The position numbers were made by a program, and so were the translations under genes. A DNA stretch of 13,625 nt from Vulcanimicrobiia bacterium (GTDB lineage Bacteria > Eremiobacterota > Eremiobacteria > Baltobacterales > Baltobacteraceae). Below, piece by piece: positions 1 through 6,082 of this stretch. The notes under the pieces are model-generated. The model made no database searches. It had not been told where the DNA came from and worked only from the letters and a program-made list of their open reading frames with translations. Numbering within the stretch: position 1 is the stretch's first letter; every line of letters starts with the position of its first letter. The DNA is taken from NCBI GenBank assembly GCA_024281135.1, contig JAMXLG010000223.1:1-13625 (forward strand), read 5' to 3'.

Positions 1-1
1 A

Positions 2-700
2 CTGATGCTTGCGAACGAACCTGCGATCGATACCGTACTTCATCGGCGAACGCCCAAATTCGCGCAACTTGTTGCAAACCGGACGATCCTACAGATGGGC
101 ACGATCGCGGCAGAATTTTCAGCGCAACTCGCCGCAGATGTGTGCCGAGCCGGCGGAGCGTACGTTGAAGCGCCGGTTTCAGGATCACGAAAGCCCGCGG
201 AAAGCGGCGATCTCATTGCGATGGTCGCGGGCGATGACCCGGACGTCGCGCGCGTGTCACCTCTGCTCAAAACGATGTGTCGCACGATCGTGCCATGCGG
301 CGCAGTTCCCAACGCCTCGTTGATGAAGCTTGCGGTGAATCTTTTTCTCATTACGATGGTCACCGGGTTGGTAGAGGCTACGCATTTTGCTCGAGCGCGC
401 GGTCTCGACATGGAATCGTTCCGGGCGGTGCTCGACGGCGGACCGATGTCAAGCGCTGTTTCTCGCGGCAAGCTAGGAAAGCTCATTGCGCGGGACTTCA
501 GCGTTCAAGCGGCGATCTTCGATGTGCTCAAAAACAATCGCCTGATCGCAGAAGCGGCGCGCAGTGCCCGCGTTGCCTCGCCGTTACTCGACGTGTGTTA
601 CGCGCTCTACGGAGAGACATTCGAGTCAGGCGTTACGCATGAGGACATGATCGCAGTCATACGCGCGATCGAGAAGCGTACGGAGTTACTTCAACGCTGA
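2..700 (+). CDS. NAD(P)-dependent oxidoreductase, beta-hydroxyacid dehydrogenase family (5' end cut by window)
   Basis: This is the 3' two-thirds of a 3-hydroxyisobutyrate dehydrogenase / glyoxylate-succinic semialdehyde reductase type enzyme, which reduces or oxidises small beta-hydroxyacids with NAD(P). The N-terminal Rossmann fold with GxGxxG is missing because the window starts inside the gene. The ATG at 5 is probably internal, since the residues around it match the 'VIxMLxxxxA' strand of the family. Visible parts, numbered from that Met, are the 'MGTI' segment (31-34), the substrate-binding motif [16 protein letters not shown] (55-70), and the helix with the catalytic Lys and its partner Asn (MKLAVN, Lys108 and Asn112). 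The all-alpha C-terminal domain follows. The stop TGA overlaps the end of the convergent flavoprotein gene by 15 bp. The exact substrate cannot be told from sequence. Confidence 0.88.
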   Translation: MMLANEPAIDTVLHRRTPKFAQLVANRTILQMGTIAAEFSAQLAADVCRAGGAYVEAPVSGSRKPAESGDLIAMVAGDDPDVARVSPLLKTMCRTIVPCGAVPNASLMKLAVNLFLITMVTGLVEATHFARARGLDMESFRAVLDGGPMSSAVSRGKLGKLIARDFSVQAAIFDVLKNNRLIAEAARSARVASPLLDVCYALYGETFESGVTHEDMIAVIRAIEKRTELLQR

Positions 701-1750
701 CGCGGCGTCATCGATCGCAGCACGCGTTTGCGCGAGCATCGATTCGATAATCTGCGCGGCTGGTGCGTCCTGCGCGAGCCGGAACGCTTGGCCGGCCCAT
801 AGGGAAAGAAATTCCGCGCGGTCTTGAACGGCGGCGGCGTTTCGAATATCCCGAGTCAGCGTATTTTGATGCGGATACGGAGCGCGTTCGCGCGGATCTC
901 CGAGTTCACGCGTGACGCGATTGGCAATTCCGCGCGCCGGCTTTCCTGAGAATGCTTCCGTGATCACGGTATCAGCCGCGGATGAACGGCGTAGCGCATT
1001 GCGATACGCCGGAGCAGTCGATGCTTCCGTAGCGCGCAGGAAGCTCGTGCCGATTTGAGCCGCGCAGGCGCCGAGCGCAAGCGCGGCGGCGATTCCGCGG
1101 CCGTCACCGATTCCGCCTGCAGCGATCACCGGAACGCGAACCGCATCGACCACTTGTGGAACTAGCGCGATCGTTCCGATCAGCGGAAGTGCGTTGCGAT
1201 GTAAGAACGTGCCGCGATGTCCGCCCGCCTCCGCCCCCTGCGTGCAAATCGCATCGATTCCGGCGTTTTCTAACGCAACCGCTTCTTCAACCGTCGTCGC
1301 GGTGCCGATCGTGAAGATTCCGCGCCGTTTCAATTCACCGATCGTATCGTCCGGCGGAATGCCGAGCGTGAAGGTGAACGCACGAGGGCGCGTCTCTAGC
1401 ACAACACGCATCTGTTCCTCGTGATAGGATGGCGGTTGCGGTGGCATCGCGCGTGACGGAATACCGAGTTCCTCGCGGTAGCTATCGAGGCGTCGATCCG
1501 CGCGGAGCAACTCATCGGCGTCAATCGGCGCCGGCGGTTCTTCGATGAAGAGATTGACTCCGAACGCTTTATCCGTCATGGATCGCAGCCGGTCGATATC
1601 GCTGCGCATGCGCTCGGGATCGCTATATTGACACGCGAGCACACCGAAGGCACGTGCGTTGCACGCGGCGGCGGTAAGTTCGACGCTGCCGGGGCCACCG
1701 AGTGGCGCGAGCACGATCGGAGTTTCGAAGAAGTCGATCGTTCTCTTCAT
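686..1750 (-). CDS. Nitronate monooxygenase-like flavoprotein (2-nitropropane dioxygenase family)
   Basis: A predicted cytoplasmic FMN-dependent TIM-barrel enzyme of 354 residues. Family members oxidise alkyl nitronates such as propionate-3-nitronate to carbonyl compounds and nitrite; the same fold includes FabK enoyl-ACP reductases. Diagnostic segments are the N-terminal strand [15 protein letters not shown] (11-25), [10 protein letters not shown] (171-180) with the His that is the proposed catalytic base in class I enzymes (His178), and the phosphate-binding [19 protein letters not shown] (210-228). I chose the ATG at 1750 rather than the in-frame ATG at 1786. It forms an ATGA overlap with the stop of the upstream transporter gene, starts just before the first barrel strand, and has a weak GAAAG about 7 nt before it. 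It is therefore likely co-transcribed and translationally coupled with the MFS exporter. The substrate is unproven; 'NMO-like' is safer than an exact function. Confidence 0.85.
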   Translation of the reverse strand: MKRTIDFFETPIVLAPLGGPGSVELTAAACNARAFGVLACQYSDPERMRSDIDRLRSMTDKAFGVNLFIEEPPAPIDADELLRADRRLDSYREELGIPSRAMPPQPPSYHEEQMRVVLETRPRAFTFTLGIPPDDTIGELKRRGIFTIGTATTVEEAVALENAGIDAICTQGAEAGGHRGTFLHRNALPLIGTIALVPQVVDAVRVPVIAAGGIGDGRGIAAALALGACAAQIGTSFLRATEASTAPAYRNALRRSSAADTVITEAFSGKPARGIANRVTRELGDPRERAPYPHQNTLTRDIRNAAAVQDRAEFLSLWAGQAFRLAQDAPAAQIIESMLAQTRAAIDDAASALK

Positions 1751-2901
1751 GCGAACAGCTTTCGACGAAACGTTGCCGCAATGCATGCGCTGGCGAGCAC
1801 GACTAAGACGGACGCCGTGATAAACGCCGGTGTATAGGAGTGGAACGTTCCGTACGAAGTCCCGGTAAACGCCGGTCCCAGAGCCTGGCCAACCCCGAAT
1901 ACCGCCGTCGCTTGTCCGATGCGACGGCTGCTTTCGAGCGGCGCGAGATCGCGAACAAGGCCGATTGAAAGCATCGAGACCGACATAAAGGACGCGCCGA
2001 GACTGAACGCTGCCGTCAACGCCGTCAAAGCCCCATCACCGATAACCGGCGCCGCGCACGAGACCGCCATGAGAAGAAACGCCGCCGTAAGCGTCGCGGG
2101 CTTCCCGAATCGCTCTGAGAGCGGCCCCCATGCGAATGTTGTAACGCACGCAACCACGCCGACGACGATCCACGAAAAGAATGCATATGCCCGCAGCGCG
2201 GGTACCGCGGAGACAAGAACGACAAGAAATGTTGCAGGAATCACATAGGCAAATCCCGCGATCCCATAGCACGCGAAGAGGACCGTTAACCGTCGCGAGA
2301 GCGGCGTTCGTTCGCTTTGAAAAAGCGTAGCGTGAAAAGGTGCCGGTTCGTTCAAGAACGCGACGGTGATGATGGAGAGCACGACCGCTACGGCTGTCGT
2401 CACGTACCAGCCGGTCGTCCAAGCGGGAACCAATGTGTACCCGAGCGGGATGATGACGCCACTCAGTGCGATACCCGCGCCAACAGAAGAAAACAGGGCT
2501 GTCGCAAACGGCGCGTGCTTCAGATCGAGAACGAGACTCGCGGACAAAACAAATACGAACGCGCTTGCTACCCCGGATCCGAACCGCGCCAGCGTCCAGA
2601 CGAACGCCATACCGGGCAACGTCATGGCTGCGAGCGTGACGATGATCGCGAGCAACGACCACTTTAAGGTCGCGATGCGAAAACGCCGTGCCCACATCAT
2701 CGACGCGAGCACCGCTCCTATGAGGTAGCCAAATAGATTCGCGGACGCGAGGAACGCGCCGAATTCGTGCGTTAGCGCGCGCTGCTCGATCATCACCGGG
2801 AGAATCGGGGTGTACGCGAAGCGCGATATCGACATCGCGACGATGAGCGCGCTCATTGCGGCGATCGTCGTGCGAAGCGGGCTTGATGCAATCGCAGCCA
2901 T
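1747..2901 (-). CDS. YbfB/YjiJ-type major facilitator superfamily transporter
   Basis: A 12-TM inner-membrane MFS permease of about 384 residues. The start of the first helix, SISRFAYTPILPVM, matches the RFAYTPxLP signature of the YbfB/YjiJ group, a poorly characterised set of putative exporters. Further hydrophobic helices run to the C-terminus and the central loop carries charged residues (about FLNEPAPF to SERTPLSRR). The ATG at 2901 is preferred over the longer start at 2988. The extra 29 residues look unlike coding sequence, and a TACAAT box ends 9 nt before this ATG, with no Shine-Dalgarno between, as expected for a leaderless mRNA. The stop overlaps the start of the flavoprotein gene by 4 bp, so the two form an operon. 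The divergent STAND regulator is the obvious candidate controller. Substrate unknown. Confidence 0.85.
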   Translation of the reverse strand: MAAIASSPLRTTIAAMSALIVAMSISRFAYTPILPVMIEQRALTHEFGAFLASANLFGYLIGAVLASMMWARRFRIATLKWSLLAIIVTLAAMTLPGMAFVWTLARFGSGVASAFVFVLSASLVLDLKHAPFATALFSSVGAGIALSGVIIPLGYTLVPAWTTGWYVTTAVAVVLSIITVAFLNEPAPFHATLFQSERTPLSRRLTVLFACYGIAGFAYVIPATFLVVLVSAVPALRAYAFFSWIVVGVVACVTTFAWGPLSERFGKPATLTAAFLLMAVSCAAPVIGDGALTALTAAFSLGASFMSVSMLSIGLVRDLAPLESSRRIGQATAVFGVGQALGPAFTGTSYGTFHSYTPAFITASVLVVLASACIAATFRRKLFA

Positions 2902-2910
2902 GTGCCAAGT

Positions 2911-2916
2911 ATTGTA
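2911..2916 (-). promoter_or_regulatory. Putative -10 box (TACAAT) of the transporter/flavoprotein operon
   Basis: On the minus strand TACAAT ends 9 nt before the preferred ATG at 2901, which would put transcription start at or a few bases before the start codon. No convincing TTGACA is seen at 16-19 bp. The mirrored arrangement at 3036-3041 for the divergent gene supports the assignment. Confidence 0.5.
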
Positions 2917-3035
2917 CGGGTACCGTTTCGAGGCGCTGTATGACACAAGGCGTAAACCGGCGAGTCTACTTGCTTGCACGCTCGGCAACTGAGGTCGTGC
3001 CCGTAAAGCTTCACATTACGCTCACAACTTCAGAC

Positions 3036-3041
3036 TACAAT
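3036..3041 (+). promoter_or_regulatory. Putative -10 box (TACAAT) of the STAND regulator gene
   Basis: TACAAT lies 10 nt before the ATG at 3052 and would overlap the other possible ATG at 3040, which argues for the 3052 start and a leaderless or near-leaderless mRNA. A TTCACA at 3010-3015 is the best -35 candidate but gives a long 20-bp spacer. Two TCACA copies 11 bp apart (3011-3015 and 3022-3026) could instead be a one-helical-turn protein site. Confidence 0.5.
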
Positions 3042-3051
3042 GCGGCTCGTA

Positions 3052-5433
3052 ATGATCTCCGCGAAGTCTACTGACAAGCGGCGCTTCGGCGAGTTGCTGC
3101 GGGAATTACGCGTGGCCAAGGGGCTCTCACAAGAAGAGTTAGCCGAACGCGCGGCGATGAGCGTCAACGGCATCAGCGCTCTCGAACGCGGCGCGAATCA
3201 AACGCCCCAACGTAAAACGCTCGACCTGATCGTTCGCGCCCTCGGGCTGCATGCTGAAGCACAGGAGGCGTTGGAAGCCGCCGCGGCGCGGCCGTCTCGC
3301 CCGCGGGCTATCCCAAATGAACCAACTTCAGTCGACGAGGTGCCACATCCGGCAACGCCGATCTTCGGGCGCGACGACGACGTACGCAATGTCATCGAAT
3401 TACTCGAGCACGACGCGCTGGTGACCTTGACCGGGGCGGGTGGCATCGGAAAGACGCGCCTTGCCGTTTGCGTCGCCGAGACGTTGGCAAGCCGGTTCGC
3501 AAACGTTCGGTTCGTCGATCTGGCCGCGATTCGCGACGGCGAATGCGTGCCGTGCGCAATCGAAGGACACACGGAAGGCTTGGCGTCGCGACCGGCGCTG
3601 CTCGTGATCGACAATTGCGAACACGTCGCTGCGGCTGCCGCTTCGGCGATCGCGGAACTGATTCAAGACAATCCGCGCTTGCGCATTCTTGCGACGAGCC
3701 GACAATCGTTGAACGTGCCGGGCGAACAACTTTATCGCGTTGCGCCGCTCTCGCCACCTGCTGCGGTCGAACTTTTCGCCGAGCGCGCGAAGCGTGTGAC
3801 GCCCGGCTTCGCGCTCACGCCTGAGAATAGCGGTGTGATTGGGCGCATTTGTTCGCGTCTCGACGGCCTCGCGCTCGCGATCGAACTCGCAGCGGCGCGG
3901 ACGAAACTCCTCACGCTCGATGAACTCGAGGCGCGCATCTGCGAGCGTTTCGCTCTGCTGTGCGGCGGCAGCGAACTGATGCTTCCGCGTCATCAAACGA
4001 TGCGCGCAACGATCGAGTGGAGCTATCGTCTTCTCGCGCCGGACGATCAACTGATGCTGTGCGATCTCTCGGTGTTTCCCGGAAGCTTTTCTTTGGATGC
4101 AGCTCTCGCCGTTTGCAACGGCCGCGAGAATGGAGAATGGACGGTAATCGACGCGCTGGCGTCGCTCGTTGATAAATCGCTGATCACCACCGTCGGCATA
4201 ACCGGAAGATCGCGCTACCGAATGCTGGAAACGACGCGTGCGTACGTAACTGAATTGGCAATTTGCGCGTCCGACCATAGCCGTGTGCGAAAACGTCATC
4301 TCGAATACTACGCGGATGTCGCCGATCGTGCAAAAGCGTCACTCGTCGCAGCTGTGTCGACATCGGCCTGGGCTCGTGCACTCGAACCCGATTTTGAAAA
4401 TTTCTTAGCGGCCCTGGATTGGGCGTTCGGCGAGGGTGATGATGCGGCGACGGGTGCGCGGCTTCTGTACTCGCTCCAGGAGTTCTGGATGGTGCAGGGA
4501 TTTGCAGCGGAAGCTGCGCGTCGCGCGCAAGAGGCGTTGGAGCGCGATTGCGGCCTCTTGCCGCTGTTGCGCGGCCAGTTGTGGCTGACGCTCGCGCGGA
4601 TGCGCCAGGAATTGTTTGTTCATCCGCAACAGGCGCTCGAAGCGGCACAGCGAGCCGAGGAACTTCTTGGCGGATCGGCGGAACGCGACGGTCTCGCGCT
4701 GGCCTTGCGTCAGCAGGCCGCAGCGCACATGCGTTTGGGCAACTTCGATGAAGCACGTGCCAAATTCGAACGCTCGCTGGAAATCTATCGAGAACTGGGC
4801 GATCAGCGTATGATCGCGCGCGGGCTCGGATACATCGCGAGTCTCTGGCAAGTTCAAGGATCCTTCGCGGAGGCGCGCGCGACACTGCTCGACGTCTTTG
4901 AACTGGTTCGAGCGATGGGCGACGACCGGATGGTTCCGACCGTCCTCATGAATCTTGCAGAGACGGAGTTTGCGCTCGGCGATGCCCGCAGCGCGGCCGA
5001 GCGTGCTACGGAAAATCTCTGTAACGACGTCGCGCAGAAGAGTTGCGACATGCTCGCCACCCAAGAGTCGAATCTTGCCGCATATCTACTCGCCCTTGGA
5101 AGAAACGGGGAAGCGCGCGCGATGGCGCTGTCATCGATTGACGATGCCAGCGGATCGTTTCCAGCCGTTCCCTTACAGCACTTCGCCGCCGCAATTGCAG
5201 AGACGCAGCCAAGGACCGCGGCGCGCCTCTTAGGTTATGTCGACTGCGTCTTTACTGCGAACGCTTTTGCTCGCGAAAATACTGAACGTTACACCTACGA
5301 GCGGCTTACGGCAACCCTACACGAAGCGTTATCCGACGGCGCAATCGAGGCTTATCGTCACGAAGGCGCGTTGATGAGCGCGGAGCAAGCGGTTCGCCTT
5401 GCGCGGGGCATCAACGAGCATTCCGCGAGTTAA
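3052..5433 (+). CDS. XRE-type HTH / STAND (NB-ARC-like) ATPase / TPR transcriptional regulator
   Basis: A 793-residue one-component signalling regulator of the COG3903 'predicted ATPase' type. Residues 10-66 form an XRE/Cro helix-turn-helix (LSQEELAERAAMSVNGISAL). A linker ends in IFGRDDDV, the usual entry to the NTPase. Walker A is GAGGIGKTR (Lys134). Walker B is LLVIDNCEH (about 183-191). ILATSRQSL is the sensor-like segment and GLALAIELAAAR the ARC helix. A winged-helix-like segment (about 330-400) is followed by alpha-helical repeats with clear TPR character at about 545-655. In such proteins the TPR region senses a ligand or partner, and ATP-driven opening or oligomerisation changes DNA binding. 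The stretch between the Walker A helix and Walker B looks shorter than in typical relatives. The gene diverges from the MFS/flavoprotein operon, suggesting control of it (inference). Its 3' end overlaps the convergent VOC gene by 23 bp. Confidence 0.88.
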   Translation: MISAKSTDKRRFGELLRELRVAKGLSQEELAERAAMSVNGISALERGANQTPQRKTLDLIVRALGLHAEAQEALEAAAARPSRPRAIPNEPTSVDEVPHPATPIFGRDDDVRNVIELLEHDALVTLTGAGGIGKTRLAVCVAETLASRFANVRFVDLAAIRDGECVPCAIEGHTEGLASRPALLVIDNCEHVAAAAASAIAELIQDNPRLRILATSRQSLNVPGEQLYRVAPLSPPAAVELFAERAKRVTPGFALTPENSGVIGRICSRLDGLALAIELAAARTKLLTLDELEARICERFALLCGGSELMLPRHQTMRATIEWSYRLLAPDDQLMLCDLSVFPGSFSLDAALAVCNGRENGEWTVIDALASLVDKSLITTVGITGRSRYRMLETTRAYVTELAICASDHSRVRKRHLEYYADVADRAKASLVAAVSTSAWARALEPDFENFLAALDWAFGEGDDAATGARLLYSLQEFWMVQGFAAEAARRAQEALERDCGLLPLLRGQLWLTLARMRQELFVHPQQALEAAQRAEELLGGSAERDGLALALRQQAAAHMRLGNFDEARAKFERSLEIYRELGDQRMIARGLGYIASLWQVQGSFAEARATLLDVFELVRAMGDDRMVPTVLMNLAETEFALGDARSAAERATENLCNDVAQKSCDMLATQESNLAAYLLALGRNGEARAMALSSIDDASGSFPAVPLQHFAAAIAETQPRTAARLLGYVDCVFTANAFARENTERYTYERLTATLHEALSDGAIEAYRHEGALMSAEQAVRLARGINEHSAS

Positions 5434-5833
5434 AATCGATGCCGACGTCTTGGACTTCGCGATAGGGCAATAGCCACATCATCGACTCGTCGTGCAGATC
5501 GACGACTTGAACGTGATTCCCGAACGGATCGAAGAAATCGCATCGAAACCGCGGCATTAATCTGATTCCGTACTTATTCTGAAGCTTGTCGCGGACATTG
5601 CGGATCTCTGCTTCATCGCGCACGATGAGACCGAAATGGCGCGCGCGCTCGGGCCTCACTTCATCGACTTTGAACATCGCCAAGAATTGATGTTCGCCCA
5701 AGCGGAAGAATGCGTCACCCTCCCCTTCGCTCATTTTCTCCAGGTTGAAGACGTCCTGATAGAATGCGACGGCGCGGTCGACGTCATCCACTTCGATCGC
5801 GATATGGTTACAGCCGTACACGTGGACACTCAT
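5411..5833 (-). CDS. VOC family protein (glyoxalase/bleomycin-resistance/dioxygenase fold)
   Basis: A 140-residue single-module vicinal-oxygen-chelate protein. The first beta-alpha unit is CNHIAIEVDDVDRAVAFYQD (8-27), with the likely metal ligand His10. The second begins with RHFGLIVRD (His66 region) and ends in DPFGNHVQVVDL. The position that is Glu in many metal-dependent members is Gln here, a common variant, so metal dependence cannot be assumed. The tail, LHDESMMWLLPYREVQDVG, is unusually acidic and aromatic. The ATG at 5833 has no good Shine-Dalgarno; a TAGGCT box lies 7 nt upstream and a TTGACG further up, so leaderless expression is possible. The gene is divergent from the attenuator-led drug exporter, which makes a detoxification role conceivable but unproven. 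Confidence 0.85.
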   Translation of the reverse strand: MSVHVYGCNHIAIEVDDVDRAVAFYQDVFNLEKMSEGEGDAFFRLGEHQFLAMFKVDEVRPERARHFGLIVRDEAEIRNVRDKLQNKYGIRLMPRFRCDFFDPFGNHVQVVDLHDESMMWLLPYREVQDVGIDFNSRNAR

Positions 5834-5860
5834 AGCTCACAGCCTACAACCTCAAGTGCG

Positions 5861-5872
5861 CTTGACGTCAAG
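5861..5872. promoter_or_regulatory. Perfect 12-bp palindrome CTTGACGTCAAG, candidate operator
   Basis: The sequence is its own reverse complement and lies in the 85-bp gap between the divergent VOC start (5833) and the leader ORF (5919). It carries TTGACG on both strands. On the minus strand this could be the VOC -35 element, with a TAGGCT box 19 bp further on. A dimeric repressor site overlapping the promoter would explain the symmetry. No regulator can be named. Confidence 0.4.
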
Positions 5873-5903
5873 GTGACGACGGGTTGCCGTTGACAATCCG
5901 TGG

Positions 5904-5909
5904 TACGAT
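5904..5909 (+). promoter_or_regulatory. Putative -10 box (TACGAT) for the leader/exporter transcript
   Basis: TACGAT lies 9 nt before the ATG of the 16-codon leader ORF, the same layout as the TACAAT boxes at 2911-2916 and 3036-3041. A TTGACA at 5890-5895 is too close (8 bp) to be its -35. That TTGACA could pair instead with TGTTAT at 5915-5920 (19-bp spacer), but transcription would then start beyond the leader ATG. Which promoter is used decides whether the leader peptide is made. Confidence 0.4.
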
Positions 5910-5918
5910 AGGTCTGTT

Positions 5919-5969
5919 ATGAAAAGCATCGTTCGCTTCGTGACCAATTTCGCGCTCGCGCAGAGATAG
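5919..5969 (+). CDS. Candidate leader peptide (16 residues) upstream of the DHA2 exporter
   Basis: The ORF starts with ATG and ends with TAG, encoding MKSIVRFVTNFALAQR. It lies between a TACGAT box 9 nt upstream and an intrinsic terminator whose stem begins 25 nt after its stop codon, ahead of a drug-efflux gene. This is the geometry of leader peptides that control attenuators through ribosome position. There is no run of one amino acid, so a classical amino-acid starvation sensor is unlikely. Two Phe, two Arg and a basic C-terminus fit better with drug-induced ribosome stalling, but I recognise no known arrest motif. A weak AGG (5910-5912) is 6 nt before the ATG, and the mRNA may be leaderless. 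It is too short to prove by coding statistics, so the call rests on context. Confidence 0.5.
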   Translation: MKSIVRFVTNFALAQR

Positions 5970-5972
5970 CCC

Positions 5973-5991
5973 GGACCGGACGTTCCTGTCT
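5973..5991 (+). promoter_or_regulatory. Possible small RNA hairpin / antiterminator segment in the leader
   Basis: The bases from 5973 to 5980 can pair with 5984 to 5991 around a CGU loop, with one C-U mismatch and one G-U pair, just after the leader stop codon. CCCGG at 5970-5974 can instead pair with CCGGG at 5999-6003 in the left arm of the terminator, so the two structures compete. A ribosome paused at the leader stop would cover this segment. The pairing was worked out by hand without energy values. Confidence 0.35.
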
Positions 5992-5993
5992 TG

Positions 5994-6030
5994 AGATACC
6001 GGGGTCGCTGCCCCGGTATCTTTATTTTGT
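5994..6030 (+). terminator. Rho-independent terminator, probable attenuator of the DHA2 exporter
   Basis: AGATACCGGGG (5994-6004) and CCCCGGTATCT (6011-6021) form a perfect 11-bp GC-rich stem with a six-base loop TCGCTG, followed by TTATTTT. Only the plus orientation has a T-tract. The nearest plus-strand gene upstream ends at 5433, beyond an antisense gene, so the terminator most likely acts on the short leader transcript and gates read-through into the exporter whose start is at 6083. Confidence 0.85.
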
Positions 6031-6082
6031 CGGCGGCAGCCTGCGCAACACACTCAACCTTTTCGTTGTTGGGAGCAGCATC

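Noticed and set aside
1751..1786. Upstream ATG at 1786 as start of the flavoprotein gene
   Set aside because: It would add 12 residues of unrelated sequence and a 40-bp overlap. The ATG at 1750 forms a typical ATGA junction right before the first conserved strand.
2036..2908. Minus-strand open frame of 290 codons inside the YbfB-type transporter gene
   Set aside because: It is a shifted frame of the same strand, with Arg/His-rich sequence and no recognisable motif. The transporter frame has the helices and family signature.
4184..4885. Minus-strand open frame of 233 codons opposite the STAND gene
   Set aside because: It lies antisense to the TPR-coding region; Arg/Pro-rich shadow without homologous features.
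3052..5433. Anti-phage defence (Avs-like) STAND protein
   Set aside because: It has an XRE DNA-binding domain and no nuclease, TIR, protease or pore-forming effector domain, and no defence genes nearby. A transcription regulator is the simpler reading.
5411..5833. Gln replacing the last Glu metal ligand in the VOC protein as a sign of a dead enzyme
   Set aside because: The GNxxQVV form is common among intact VOC proteins, so it is not evidence of decay.
5994..6030. Terminator serving the STAND gene or the VOC gene
   Set aside because: The STAND stop is at 5433 with a whole antisense gene between, and the VOC gene is on the other strand and starts, rather than ends, near here. The T-tract is only on the plus side.
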